Origin: Bacteroidales bacterium UBA4772
GTDB lineage: Bacteria; Bacteroidota; Bacteroidia; Bacteroidales; VadinHA17
Direction: 5' to 3'
DNA: 64,000 nt
Assembly (NCBI GenBank): GCA_002403305.1
Contig: DHHM01000003.1
Coordinates: 6,074-70,073, forward strand
The position numbers and the translations under genes were made by a program. Position 1 is the stretch's first letter. Each line of letters begins with the position of its first letter. Positions 17,449 through 27,413 of this stretch are shown piece by piece. A model generated the notes under the pieces. That model had not been told where the DNA came from. It ran no database searches and saw only the letters and a list, made by a program, of their open reading frames with translations.

Positions 17449-18786
17449 ATGAGACGAACAATACTGTCATTCCTGCTTTTGCTGTTGATCATACCCTCCG
17501 GAGCCCACCCCTGGAAGCCCCGCCATTATGTGATCATTGACAGCGACGGCGGGATTGATGACCTTAAAGCCATCTGCATGATGATGGCATCCCCTGACGT
17601 GAGAATACTTGCCATCACGGCATCGGAGGGCTATCACAGTGGTGAGATTGCCTGGGAGAAACTCAGGGCTCTCGCTGACGGACTGTGGCATGACGGACTC
17701 CCGGTGGCCAGGAGCGAAGAGGCCGTTGGGCTGATCGATGAACTCCTTGCATCAGAGACCATGCCGGTAAAATTCATAGCCCTGGGATCGCTGAATACGG
17801 CATCAGAAGCTATGGAGAGATCGTCTCTGTTTCTCACCGGCGTCAGGGAGATCATCTGGAGCAACAGCGCACTGCCCGGCAAGGACGGGCTAAATTACAG
17901 GGCGTCGCCTGAGGCTGCTGAGAAGGTGCTCGCCGGTCCTCTGCCGGTAAAGGTAGCCGGTACAGGTGGCGAGGGTTTCTATAACGAGGCTCTTCTCAGT
18001 GAGATGCGCAATATCCCGACACCCTATGCTGCAAGGGTTACCGACCTTATAGGTTCAATGCCCTCCCACACATTCGTCTATACTGCCTTTGACGAGATGG
18101 TCCCCCTGATGCTTCATTTTCCCGAACTCTTCACCGAAACTTTTTCAGGCGAAAGAAGAAGCTGCCTGGCACCGGCCGACAATAATGCACTGAGGCGGGC
18201 AGCCCTGAAGATACTCAGGGGAGAGACGGTGGAGAGGATGCAGGTTATCAAGACCATGCCAACTGACACTTCGTTTTATATGCCTGACCTTCAACCTTTT
18301 GTTAAAGAGATAAGGGACAAATACGGCGAAGATGAGTGGACATCGGGAGTGATAGGCAATGAACTGCACCGCCACCTGGGAGTATTCGCCATAATAGGTG
18401 TCAAAATGGGAATCAGGGCACGTGAATATTTCTGCACAGGCGTAGATGAGATGACCGTCACTACCCACGCCGGCAGCACACCACCCCTGAGCTGCATGAA
18501 CGACGGCATACAGGTGAGTACGGGTGCCACACCCGGACACGGACTGCTGGCTGTGAGCAATGAGCCTCCGTTCTTCGCAGCTGCTGACTTCACACACAAA
18601 GGTAAAACGGTGCGCATCTCCCTAAAGAAGGAGCTTGCTGAAAAGGTCTCATCAGAACTGAAGGAAATCAATTTTGTCTATGGGCTCGACAGCGACATCT
18701 ACTGGGAGCTGGTCAGACAGAACTCAATAAAATACTGGCTGCAGTTTGACAGGCATGAGATATTTGATATCAGGATGATTAATTGA
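17449..18786 (+). CDS. Exported nucleoside hydrolase-like protein
   Basis: A 445-residue protein with a signal peptide (LSFLLLLLIIPSGAHP) and an inosine/uridine-preferring nucleoside hydrolase-like fold. The calcium-binding motif of the family (DTDxGxDD) is present as DSDGGIDDLKA near residue 30. Classic nucleoside hydrolases are about 310 residues and usually cytoplasmic. This one is longer and exported, with a C-terminal extension of about 120 residues of unknown role (TTHAGSTPPLSCMNDGIQVS region). It may cleave ribosides or related N-glycosides in the periplasm. The metal site supports the fold, not the substrate. Confidence 0.7.
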   Translation: MRRTILSFLLLLLIIPSGAHPWKPRHYVIIDSDGGIDDLKAICMMMASPDVRILAITASEGYHSGEIAWEKLRALADGLWHDGLPVARSEEAVGLIDELLASETMPVKFIALGSLNTASEAMERSSLFLTGVREIIWSNSALPGKDGLNYRASPEAAEKVLAGPLPVKVAGTGGEGFYNEALLSEMRNIPTPYAARVTDLIGSMPSHTFVYTAFDEMVPLMLHFPELFTETFSGERRSCLAPADNNALRRAALKILRGETVERMQVIKTMPTDTSFYMPDLQPFVKEIRDKYGEDEWTSGVIGNELHRHLGVFAIIGVKMGIRAREYFCTGVDEMTVTTHAGSTPPLSCMNDGIQVSTGATPGHGLLAVSNEPPFFAAADFTHKGKTVRISLKKELAEKVSSELKEINFVYGLDSDIYWELVRQNSIKYWLQFDRHEIFDIRMIN

Positions 18787-18877
18787 ACCTATTAACTTCA
18801 ACAGCTTTTTTGATCATGATTAACCCCGCCTCCTCCGCCAGCTGTGGCGGTCAGCGCGGACAATAAAACACAGATTT

Positions 18878-21211
18878 ATGAAACACGGATATCTTCTTAC
18901 AGTATTGGCAGTGAGCGCTCTTATGATCTCCTGCAAAACAGAAAACAGATCATTGCCTGCGGTAATACCCATGCCTGTGCAGATGGAGGCAGGCAGGGGC
19001 ATCTTCACCCTTGAGCCGTCGGCTACGATTAGTTACACAGGTGGCGCAGAGGGTGCAGCTGTGGCTGAGCAGCTTGCATCCCTGCTGCGTCCCGCCACCG
19101 GATTTGAACTAAGCACTGCAGAGGGTTGTGACGGAGACATAAGGCTGCTTATTGACACCTCCGGCGTCTGGAGGGCAGAGGAGTACAGGCTCTCGGTAGC
19201 AAAGAGCAGGGTGACGCTGACTGCCGCTACACCCGCGGGACTCTTCAGGGGCATTCAGACTCTCCGACAGCTGCTGCCGCCACAGGCAGAGGGCACCGCA
19301 ATCGCAACAGACGTGGATTGGGTAATGCCCTGCGTTGACATAACGGACTATCCGCGGTTTGATTGGAGAGGCATGCACCTCGACGTGAGCCGCCATTTCT
19401 TTGACGTCGACTTCATCAAGAGATACATCGACATCCTGGCGATGCATAAGCTGAATGTATTTCACTGGCACCTGGTTGACGACCAGGGCTGGCGCATCGA
19501 GATAAAGAAATACCCTCTTCTCACTGAGGTGGGTGCCTGGCGCGTTGACCGCGAAGAGCAGCCCTGGAACTCGAGAGAGCCGCAGCGACAGGGAGAGAAG
19601 GCCACCTACGGCGGTTTTTACACACAGGAGGAGATGAGGGAGATCGTGGCCTATGCCGCCGAAAGATATATAACTGTCGTCCCTGAGATAGAGATGCCGG
19701 CACACGTCGGGTCCACCCTGGCGGCCTACCCTGAGTATTCATGCACGGGAGGACCCTTTACCGTGCCTCCGGGCGGCGTGTGGCCCATAACTGACATATA
19801 CTGCGCCGGCAAGGAGGAGACATTCACCTTCCTGGAGGATGTACTGACCGAGGTAATGGAGCTCTTCCCCTCACCCTGGATACACGTCGGAGGCGATGAG
19901 GCTGACAAGAGTGAATGGAGGAGATGCCCCTACTGCCAGGCAAGGATCCGCAATGAGGGACTGCAGGATGAAGATGAACTGCAGAGTTATTTCATCAGGA
20001 GAGTTGAGAAGTTCCTCAATTCAAAAGGGCGCAGGCTGATAGGATGGGATGAGATACTGCAGGGCGGACTGGCCCCGGAGGCGACGGTGATGTCCTGGCA
20101 GGGCTTTGAGGGCGGTGTGGCAGCAGCAAAATCAGAGCACCAGGCGGTCATGGCCCCGGTGTCGCACTGCTACTTCAACGTCTATCAGGGAGACCCTGCA
20201 ACAGAACCGGCGTCATTCAGCGGACTGCTGACACTGAAAAAGGTCTACTCCTTTGAGCCGGTGCCGCCGGAGCTGACACCCGAAGAGGAAAAATATATAA
20301 TCGGTGCACAGGGCTGCCTCTGGACTGAGTATGTCCATGACGGCGAGAGAGCCGAGTACATGATACTGCCTCGCCTTACAGCCCTCTCGGAAGTGGTATG
20401 GTCACCCCGTGACAGCCGCAACTGGGACGGATTCAGTGAACGCCTGCCGCAGATGATGGAGAGGTTTGATGCTATGGGACTTGCATATTCGAAAGGATTA
20501 TACAGTGTTGAGATGACAGCCTTATACAATGAAGAGCTGAACAGCATCACCCTCACCATGACCAGCGAACAGCCGTCGCCGGAGATCAGGTACACTACAG
20601 ACGGCACCGACCCGGGACCGGTGTCAACACTCTATGAAGCGCCGCTGCCCCTGGATTCCACAGCAACCGTCAAAGCTGCCATATTCACTGACGGTGAGAT
20701 GATTGGCAGGGTGAATGAAAAAACTGTTAACATCAACCTGGCAACCGGCAGGGCGGTGACCTACAATATTCCTTACAACAACAGATACAAAGCCTTTGGC
20801 GATAAAACCCTCGTGAACGGCATCAGGGGCAGCGGCGCCTTCGACGACGGACAGTGGCAGGGCTTCGAAGGCACGGACATGGATGTGATGATCGACCTGG
20901 GAAGCGAAATGGCAGTGACCCTCATCTCCTCAAGATTTATGGCGAATGTGGGTAGCTGGATATTCCTTCCTGAAAAAGTGGAGTACTCTGCATCTGCCGA
21001 CGGCGAGAGCTTTACCCCTCTTCACGCCATTGTCACCAACCTGAAGCCTGAGGAACAGGGAAGCCGGACAGAGGAGTACTTCGCCTCATTTCCTGCGGTG
21101 ACCACCAGGTACATAAGGGTCGTTGCACGGGGCCTCGGCACCTGTCCTCCCTGGCATGCCGGCGCCGGCGGCAAAGCCTGGCTCTTCTGCGACGAGATCA
21201 TTATTGAATAG
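18878..21211 (+). CDS. GH20 beta-N-acetylhexosaminidase lipoprotein
   Basis: This 777-residue enzyme releases terminal N-acetylhexosamine residues from glycans. It starts with a lipoprotein signal (ALMISCKT), then a GH20b N-terminal domain, and the GH20 barrel with RGMHLDVSRHFF, HWHLVDDQGWRIEIKKYP and the catalytic pair D340-E341 in HVGGDEADKSEW. After the barrel come a chitobiase-type C-terminal domain (PEIRYTTDGTDPG) and a discoidin-like carbohydrate-binding domain to the end. The architecture is that of Bacteroidota hexosaminidases that act on host mucin, chitin oligomers or peptidoglycan fragments. It stands outside any SusCD-like locus in this window. Confidence 0.92.
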   Translation: MKHGYLLTVLAVSALMISCKTENRSLPAVIPMPVQMEAGRGIFTLEPSATISYTGGAEGAAVAEQLASLLRPATGFELSTAEGCDGDIRLLIDTSGVWRAEEYRLSVAKSRVTLTAATPAGLFRGIQTLRQLLPPQAEGTAIATDVDWVMPCVDITDYPRFDWRGMHLDVSRHFFDVDFIKRYIDILAMHKLNVFHWHLVDDQGWRIEIKKYPLLTEVGAWRVDREEQPWNSREPQRQGEKATYGGFYTQEEMREIVAYAAERYITVVPEIEMPAHVGSTLAAYPEYSCTGGPFTVPPGGVWPITDIYCAGKEETFTFLEDVLTEVMELFPSPWIHVGGDEADKSEWRRCPYCQARIRNEGLQDEDELQSYFIRRVEKFLNSKGRRLIGWDEILQGGLAPEATVMSWQGFEGGVAAAKSEHQAVMAPVSHCYFNVYQGDPATEPASFSGLLTLKKVYSFEPVPPELTPEEEKYIIGAQGCLWTEYVHDGERAEYMILPRLTALSEVVWSPRDSRNWDGFSERLPQMMERFDAMGLAYSKGLYSVEMTALYNEELNSITLTMTSEQPSPEIRYTTDGTDPGPVSTLYEAPLPLDSTATVKAAIFTDGEMIGRVNEKTVNINLATGRAVTYNIPYNNRYKAFGDKTLVNGIRGSGAFDDGQWQGFEGTDMDVMIDLGSEMAVTLISSRFMANVGSWIFLPEKVEYSASADGESFTPLHAIVTNLKPEEQGSRTEEYFASFPAVTTRYIRVVARGLGTCPPWHAGAGGKAWLFCDEIIIE

Positions 21212-21238
21212 CCGGGGATCCTATGCGCCGCAGAGCCT

Positions 21239-21274
21239 GCCCCGATAGCCTGAAGTCGTATCAGGGCGTTTTAT
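21239..21274 (+). terminator. Likely rho-independent terminator after the GH20 gene
   Basis: GCCCCGATA (21239-21247) pairs with TATCAGGGC (21259-21267) with one mismatch across an 11-base loop, followed by GTTTTATT. It lies between the convergent GH20 and BASS transporter genes. Confidence 0.55.
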
Positions 21275-21350
21275 TACTGTAGCTAAAGAGACTATCAGAT
21301 TCTTTGCCTCACAGAGGTTAAAGTATTGTATTGCTGTAAATTAAACATTG

Positions 21351-22247
21351 TTAATTGAACTCACCGAACAACCTGGACTTATTGTACCACTTGACGGCTA
21401 TCCCATAGATCAACGCCGTCCAGAACGAGAAGAGTGCATATACCAGTGCAGGCTTGACCATCTCGTTGCTCTGGATAAGCGTGCCGGCTACCAGCAGCGC
21501 CAGGGTGGTGTTCTGCAGTGCCACCTCGATGCCGATGGTCCATGAGGTCCTGATGCCTGTCTTCCCGAATAAGCCCATCGCCATCCCGGCGACGAAACCT
21601 GCCAGGTTTATAATGACGGCATAAGGCAGGATGCTCCAGAGGTCGGCAGCGGTAATGCCGGAACCGCCCTTGGACTCGTCGGCAAAGGCTATCAGTGTAT
21701 AGACACCCGCAAAGAGAATGATCATCGCTGTTCGTACCGGCTTTTGTATCCTGTCGGCGATCTTCTCACGGTAATATCTCAGCAGCACCCCGCTGAAAGC
21801 AGGCAGCAATGTCACAAAAAAGATATGAAGGAAAGTCCGGACAAGAGGCAGCTCGAAGGGTGAGTGTCTGCCGGTAAAAACAGTAAGTGCAATATTGACC
21901 AACAGCGGTATTGTAATAAGGGTGATGAGACTGTTAACGGCTATAAGTGAGACGGAGAGGGCAACGTTGCCGCGGAAGAGCACGGTGACAAATCCTGATG
22001 TGGTGCCTCCAGGACAGGCTGACAGGATGATGAAGCCAACCTTGATGACCGGCGGCAGATCAGTAAATCCCACTATCAGAAAGACGATGAGCGGCAGCAG
22101 GATCATCTGCGAGACCAGTCCCAGCACAAATGCCTTTGGTGACCGGTATATCTGCCTGAGATCATTGAAGTTGATCGATAGCCCCACACCAAACATTATG
22201 GTCGCCAGCACAGCGCTGACAAGAAGATCAATGTATGTCAGGTTCAT
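21351..22247 (-). CDS. Bile acid:sodium symporter (BASS) family transporter
   Basis: A 298-residue inner-membrane protein with eight to ten hydrophobic segments and the BASS family landmark ACPGGTTSGFVTVLFRGN, in which the unwound crossing helices bind sodium and substrate. Bacterial members carry organic anions such as pantoate or bile-acid-like compounds, but the substrate cannot be read from sequence. The start at 22247 (MNLTYIDLLVSAVLATIMF) places the first helix immediately at the N-terminus. Neighbours give no pathway clue. Confidence 0.85.
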   Translation of the reverse strand: MNLTYIDLLVSAVLATIMFGVGLSINFNDLRQIYRSPKAFVLGLVSQMILLPLIVFLIVGFTDLPPVIKVGFIILSACPGGTTSGFVTVLFRGNVALSVSLIAVNSLITLITIPLLVNIALTVFTGRHSPFELPLVRTFLHIFFVTLLPAFSGVLLRYYREKIADRIQKPVRTAMIILFAGVYTLIAFADESKGGSGITAADLWSILPYAVIINLAGFVAGMAMGLFGKTGIRTSWTIGIEVALQNTTLALLVAGTLIQSNEMVKPALVYALFSFWTALIYGIAVKWYNKSRLFGEFN

Positions 22248-22430
22248 CGCCGTAAAGTAACCGGTTTTTCCCGGAATGGCAATAAGAGTGAAAACCGACC
22301 CAAAAATTAAAAAGTTCAGATCGGTGTAAATCTGTTCCGGAACAATACAGAAAGAGGACTTAGTATGACCTCAAAATTGTCTGACGTAAACTGGCAAACG
22401 GGAAAGATAACGCCACAGAACCACCCGTGA

Positions 22431-23675
22431 TCAGCTCGGGTCAACAACCTGCCCCATGAACACTATGGTGCCCGTGGTGGTCTCCCTGATGAAATAGAGG
22501 AACGGACGGTTTACATTCACAACCTTGGTTGAAGGCATGGAGGTGAACTCGAACTCCACTACCGTGGCAGCAGCAGCCTCAGTGCCCTCTTCATCGGTCT
22601 TTATATATGTCTGGTGAATTACTCTTGATATAAAAATCCCCTGGTCGGTGATGTTGCTGAAGTCGGCAGCTCCCGAAAAAGCTATGCCCATGCCGAGTGC
22701 CACAAGGTCATCCTTCAGCTCACGCTTGTATTCATATTCAAACTTCGGCAGGCTCAGCTGAACCTCGGTGGTGCCGTATGACAGCTGATGCATCCATTCA
22801 GCCCAATCCTCTGAATTCAGGGTTGCAGCAGCCTCGGTCAGTGATACCCCTTCGTCTGGCAGCATTACCACCATCGAATAGTTACCCTGCCCGTACGGAA
22901 GCTCAACAAGGGTGGCATTACCCGTGAGGGTCACCGCGAAGTTCTCCTCCTGGTACATCATGGGTACCTGCACCGACTCTCCGGGTGTGATGTAAAACGG
23001 CCTGTTCTGTGTATCTTCTGCGTCAAACTGATACCTCCACTTGCCGTTGAAATAGATGGCGTTTATAAGGAGCATGGCAAGGTCGGGACTCAGATAGTCG
23101 AGCATATCCTGTATCTTGTCGTGTGTCTTCTCCTCTATCCAGTTGTTCACCATATCCACGGCACCCGGGTCCGTCACGTCAATATTGCGGGCTTCTGCCA
23201 GATACCATGTCTTGAGGGCATCAATATAGGGCTGCTTCACCGTGAGTCTCTTCTCCACCCACACCGAATTGGCAATTTCCATCACCACGCGCGGGTCTAC
23301 CGGTATCATCTCCTTCATCAGCCTGAGATAGGTCTCATTGACCTCCTCAATAGTCCTGCCATCATATCTCAGCGTATGCCTCACCGCGTCGAAAGTCTCC
23401 CCGGCGGCGCCGTTGAGCACCATGGAAAGGGCGCTGGTGATGCTGAAGGGAGATATCATCAGATTCTCAGATCCTTTGGTCTCACCGATTACAGGCTTAA
23501 AAATGTCAAAGGCAAACTTGTTGGCTGAGTCAACTACCTCCTTCTGCTTCAGGGTCAACTCTATCGGCACCGGGTCACCCGGCAGAGGATCATCTTTCTG
23601 TCTCTCACACGAGGCAGCCAGCACGGTTACGGCCGCAATTAAAAGCACTGCAAGGACTGTTATCTGATTTTTCAT
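22431..23675 (-). CDS. Serpin-family lipoprotein
   Basis: A 414-residue serpin preceded by a lipoprotein signal (VTVLAASCERQ). Serpins trap serine or cysteine proteases irreversibly by inserting a cleaved reactive-centre loop. The core landmarks NLMISPFSITSALSMVLNGA, LLINAIYFNGKW and VNVNRPFLYFIRE are present. The hinge reads EEGTEAAAATVV, the small-residue pattern of inhibitory serpins. By alignment with antitrypsin numbering, P1-P1' falls at Thr-Ser in EFEFTSMP, suggesting a target unlike trypsin. It is a single gene with no protease next to it. A defence role against foreign or host proteases at the cell surface is inference. Confidence 0.9.
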   Translation of the reverse strand: MKNQITVLAVLLIAAVTVLAASCERQKDDPLPGDPVPIELTLKQKEVVDSANKFAFDIFKPVIGETKGSENLMISPFSITSALSMVLNGAAGETFDAVRHTLRYDGRTIEEVNETYLRLMKEMIPVDPRVVMEIANSVWVEKRLTVKQPYIDALKTWYLAEARNIDVTDPGAVDMVNNWIEEKTHDKIQDMLDYLSPDLAMLLINAIYFNGKWRYQFDAEDTQNRPFYITPGESVQVPMMYQEENFAVTLTGNATLVELPYGQGNYSMVVMLPDEGVSLTEAAATLNSEDWAEWMHQLSYGTTEVQLSLPKFEYEYKRELKDDLVALGMGIAFSGAADFSNITDQGIFISRVIHQTYIKTDEEGTEAAAATVVEFEFTSMPSTKVVNVNRPFLYFIRETTTGTIVFMGQVVDPS

Positions 23676-23819
23676 GACTGAGGTAGAATAGGTTTACAGG
23701 CAAAATGTACAAAAATCATACCATCCTTAACCGGCTGATCCGGAAACAAAGCCGGATGGAAAACCGTGTAACAGAGTTCGGTTTATTTTTCATAAGTTAG
23801 CATCCATAACCGTCAGGCA

Positions 23820-24437
23820 GTGAAACCGGAAAACGAAATACTCATGGCAGCCCGTAGGGTCCAGGCTATCGCACAGGCAGGGTTGCATTACTCTGAGAAT
23901 GAATTTGACAGGCAGCGATATCAGGAGCTGAGAGATCTGAGTGTTGAGCTGACGGCTGCCGCCACTGACAGGGAAATAAATAAGATCCGGGATCTGTTTA
24001 CAAATGAAACCGGATTTCAGACACCAAAGGTAGACATCAGGTCTGTGGTGATCAGAGACAATAAAATCCTCCTTGCCAGGGAACGCAGCGATGGCGGATT
24101 CTCGCTCCCCGGGGGTTTTGCCGATATCAACAATTCTCCTTCTGAAGTAGCGGTTAAGGAGGTCCGTGAGGAGACAGGACTGGAAGTCAGGACCAGCCGT
24201 TTGCTGGCAGTAATAGATACTGACAGACATAACTTCCCGCCTTTGGAATATCACTACTACAAAATTGTGTTCTTATGTGACCTTATCGGTGGTGAGCTCT
24301 GTGACAGCAATGAAACTACCGAAGCCGGATTCTTCGACTTTGATATCCTGCCCCGGCTTTCAGAGAAACGCAACACCCGCCAGCTCCTTGAACTGATAAG
24401 GAGTCAGCTTGATACATCCCTGACTTATTATGACTGA
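23820..24437 (+). CDS. NUDIX hydrolase
   Basis: A 205-residue protein with an N-terminal helical domain (residues 1-65) and a Nudix domain with GGFADINNSPSEVAVKEVRE followed by ETGLEV. The usual first Glu of the Nudix box is Asn and the Arg is Lys, while the metal-binding E-V-R-E-E core is intact. The N-terminal domain and the GGFAD variant are typical of a Bacteroidota subgroup annotated as ADP-ribose or nucleoside-diphosphate hydrolases. The initiation codon is GTG at 23820, since no ATG lies closer to the conserved start. Confidence 0.85.
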   Translation: MKPENEILMAARRVQAIAQAGLHYSENEFDRQRYQELRDLSVELTAAATDREINKIRDLFTNETGFQTPKVDIRSVVIRDNKILLARERSDGGFSLPGGFADINNSPSEVAVKEVREETGLEVRTSRLLAVIDTDRHNFPPLEYHYYKIVFLCDLIGGELCDSNETTEAGFFDFDILPRLSEKRNTRQLLELIRSQLDTSLTYYD

Positions 24438-24461
24438 TCACGCAATTATCACGAGGCAAAT

Positions 24462-25181
24462 ATGACTGGCTTGACAAAAGAAGAGAGCACCAGATACAAC
24501 CGGCAGATAATCATCCCGGAGATCGGGGAACCGGGACAGCAGAAGCTGCGCAGTGCGGCAGTCCTGGTCATCGGCGCAGGAGGTCTGGGATCGCCGGTGC
24601 TGATGTATCTTGCTGCGGCAGGGGTAGGCACTATCGGCATAGTTGACCATGACGAGGTTCAACCCGGTAACCTCCAGAGACAGATACTCTATGACACCGG
24701 GGATGTAACACGTTCCAAGGTAGAGGCCGCCGCCGAAAGACTTGCTGATCTCAATCCCCTGATAACTGTGCGTACTTATCCTGTGAGATTCAGTGAAGAG
24801 AATGCGGCAGAGTTGCTGCAGGGATATGACATCGCGGTCGACTGCACCGATAACTTCGCATCGAGATATCTGATCAGTGACGCTACCCGCGCCGCCGGCA
24901 TCCCTATGGTCTACGGAGCTGTCAGTCAGTTTATGGGACAGGTATCGGTATTCAACTACAGGGGAGGACCCTCATACCGGGATCTCTATCCCGAAGAGAC
25001 ACGCAATGCGGCAGATGCCACCCCCTCGGAACAGGGTGTTATAGGAGCCCTTCCCGGTATCATAGGCTCATACCAGGCCTGCGAGGTGATCAAGATCATC
25101 ACCGGTAACGGCGAGGTGCTATCCGGCCGACTGCTTCAGGCAGATGCGCTTAATATCAGGACGGAGATCTTCGCATTCTGA
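24462..25181 (+). CDS. E1-like adenylyltransferase (HesA/MoeB/ThiF family)
   Basis: A 239-residue enzyme that adenylates the C-terminal glycine of a small sulfur-carrier protein such as ThiS or MoaD. It shows the ATP-binding motif GAGGLGSPVLMYLAAAGVG, the Arg finger in LQRQILYDTGDVTRSK and the DCTDNFASRYLISDA motif. The C-x-x-C zinc pairs and the PxC region seen in MoeB and many ThiF proteins are missing: the corresponding part reads ADATPSEQGVIGALPGIIGS. No carrier-protein gene is nearby, so the pathway (thiamine, molybdopterin or other) is open. Confidence 0.85.
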   Translation: MTGLTKEESTRYNRQIIIPEIGEPGQQKLRSAAVLVIGAGGLGSPVLMYLAAAGVGTIGIVDHDEVQPGNLQRQILYDTGDVTRSKVEAAAERLADLNPLITVRTYPVRFSEENAAELLQGYDIAVDCTDNFASRYLISDATRAAGIPMVYGAVSQFMGQVSVFNYRGGPSYRDLYPEETRNAADATPSEQGVIGALPGIIGSYQACEVIKIITGNGEVLSGRLLQADALNIRTEIFAF

Positions 25182-25239
25182 ACCGGACTTTTTGAAAAGA
25201 CCGGGATTATTGCGAAATTAGGTCTCTGGTTTCCATCAA

Positions 25240-27399
25240 ATGTCAACATCAATGATAACCCGCGCGGCCTCTCTTCTGACTCTTCTGATACTGCTTACCC
25301 TCTCACAGGAGGCAAGAGCCGCAAGTCAGGATGCCATTGATACTGCGGCAATCAATAGAAGGTCAACAGACGCCTACATCAACGCCCGCAGAAACCCCGA
25401 CATTTCAATACTGATGGCCCACCAGTCACTCAGCGCATCCCGGTCATCAGGCTACAAAAAAGGCATCGCCGACGCTTCCCTCGCCCTGGGGATGGCCTAC
25501 CTGGCTAAATACAACCAGGGCGACAGTGCCCATTATTATAATAACCTGGCACTCAATACATATGAAGAGACCGGTGACATTGCCGGACAGGCCAGGGCAT
25601 GCTACGGACTCTCTTATGTCTACAGCTTCAAAGGTGACCTGGTCTCATCGGAAAAATACAGCAACCTCGCCCTGGAATACTTTGACGAAGCAGGTGATCA
25701 CCGCGGGATGATCAACAGCCTCAACGCCCTCTCCTACCTTGCTCGGCAGAGACAGGATCTGGAGGCAGCGAAAGGTTACATCGAAAGAGCTATCACCACT
25801 GCCGGAGAGGTGAAGGACACTCTTCCCCTTGCAGATGCCACAAACAGCCTCGGTAACATTTACAAGGAGATGGCCCTCTTCAGCCAGGCAATAGATTCTT
25901 ACTTCGAGGCCCTGAGTCTCTGGGAAACAAAGGGAGACAGCGCCGGAATGTCAATCGCATACGGAAGCATCGGCCTGGCTTACTACTTCCAGAACGACTA
26001 TGAAAAGGCTCTGGAATTCAGCAGGAAGCATCTCTCACTGTCAGAGAAGAGGAATGATCTCTGGGAGGTGAGTAAGATCTGTAACACAATCGCCCAGATA
26101 CATAACTCCCGGGGTGCATTCGACAGCGCTCTCGTGTATCAGCGCAAAAGCCTGAACCTGAACCGGGTGATGAATTTCCCCTCGGGAGAAGCTTCCAGCT
26201 GCTATAATATGGCTTCCACACTGCTTCATCTGTCACAGCCCGATTCCGCCCTGTGGTACATGAACAGAGCAATGGCCATTGCCTCGGATAATGATCTGCC
26301 TGTTCCTCCGGAATATTATATAACCCTTGGGAATATCTGGCAGTCTCGCGGTAATTACAACCAGGCATCTTCAAACAGTCTCACGGCTTACAGGCTTGGT
26401 AAGGAAAAGGGACTTCCCCTCATTGTCTCTGACGCCTCCCTGCTGCTCAGCGACATATACGGCAAAACAGGAAGAGATGATCTGGCATACCGGTATCTCA
26501 AAGAACACATGCACCTGAAAGACAGTATCAGCAACGACGAATTCCTGAAACAGGTCACCCGCATGGAGATCCAGTATGATTTCGACAAGAAGCAGAAGGA
26601 GGCTGAATATACACAGCTGCAGGAAAAGATGGTGCGCGACCAGAAGATAAAACAACAGGGACTCTATCTCAAAGGACTAGCTATTCTTCTTGTTCTTGTC
26701 GCCCTCATCTCTCTCCTCTACCTCCGGCACACCCGCCTGATGGCAAAATATTCGCAGATCGACCTTGAGCAGAGGCTGCTGAGAGCCCAGATGAATCCAC
26801 ATTTCATCTTCAACTCCCTCTGCGCAATACAGGACCTGATCATGGCTGACAAGCCGCAAAAGGCCAACGCTTTCCTTACAAAGATCGCCAGACTGATGCG
26901 CAATATACTTGAAAACTCACGCGAGGAATATATCCCGCTTGAGAAGGAGATTGAAACCCTCAGGTACTACATGGATGTTCAGCAACTCAGGTTTGAAACC
27001 GGATTTGAATACGATATCAACGTTGATCAATCAATTGATCCTGAAAATGTCTCAGTCCCTCCCATGCTTGCCCAACCATGCGTTGAGAACTCTATCGAAC
27101 ACGGCCTGCTGCCTCTGAAGGAGAAAGGCAGGATAAGCATAAGTTATACTTTCAAAGAGGGACTGATCATGCTCGAGGTAACTGACAACGGCATAGGCCG
27201 GGAAAAGGCTGCCGGGATCAGACCAACCGTGAAGAAACAGTCGGTCTCAACGCAACTTACTGAAAAACGGCTCGAGCACTTCAGAAAAATACTAAAGGAG
27301 AAGCAGATAAGTTATAAGATTATTGATCTCTTCGAAGAAGGAGCCGCTGCCGGAACAAAGGTTGTGATGATGCTTCCCTCTAAAAAGATTTATGCTTAG
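25240..27399 (+). CDS. TPR-containing LytS-type sensor histidine kinase
   Basis: A 719-residue membrane sensor. A signal peptide (about residues 1-28) is followed by a periplasmic domain of six to eight tetratricopeptide repeats (about 60-430), then a coiled coil, a single membrane helix (GLAILLVLVALISLLYLRH, about 476-494) and a His_kinase domain. The phospho-acceptor is H521 in MNPHFIFNSLCAIQ, followed by a GHKL ATPase region with EVTDNGIGREKA. The downstream LytTR regulator gene starts 14 bases after the stop and is surely its partner. The TPR domain probably senses a protein or peptide, by analogy with this Bacteroidota architecture. Confidence 0.92.
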   Translation: MSTSMITRAASLLTLLILLTLSQEARAASQDAIDTAAINRRSTDAYINARRNPDISILMAHQSLSASRSSGYKKGIADASLALGMAYLAKYNQGDSAHYYNNLALNTYEETGDIAGQARACYGLSYVYSFKGDLVSSEKYSNLALEYFDEAGDHRGMINSLNALSYLARQRQDLEAAKGYIERAITTAGEVKDTLPLADATNSLGNIYKEMALFSQAIDSYFEALSLWETKGDSAGMSIAYGSIGLAYYFQNDYEKALEFSRKHLSLSEKRNDLWEVSKICNTIAQIHNSRGAFDSALVYQRKSLNLNRVMNFPSGEASSCYNMASTLLHLSQPDSALWYMNRAMAIASDNDLPVPPEYYITLGNIWQSRGNYNQASSNSLTAYRLGKEKGLPLIVSDASLLLSDIYGKTGRDDLAYRYLKEHMHLKDSISNDEFLKQVTRMEIQYDFDKKQKEAEYTQLQEKMVRDQKIKQQGLYLKGLAILLVLVALISLLYLRHTRLMAKYSQIDLEQRLLRAQMNPHFIFNSLCAIQDLIMADKPQKANAFLTKIARLMRNILENSREEYIPLEKEIETLRYYMDVQQLRFETGFEYDINVDQSIDPENVSVPPMLAQPCVENSIEHGLLPLKEKGRISISYTFKEGLIMLEVTDNGIGREKAAGIRPTVKKQSVSTQLTEKRLEHFRKILKEKQISYKIIDLFEEGAAAGTKVVMMLPSKKIYA

Positions 27400-27413
27400 A
27401 AAACCTGGATAAG

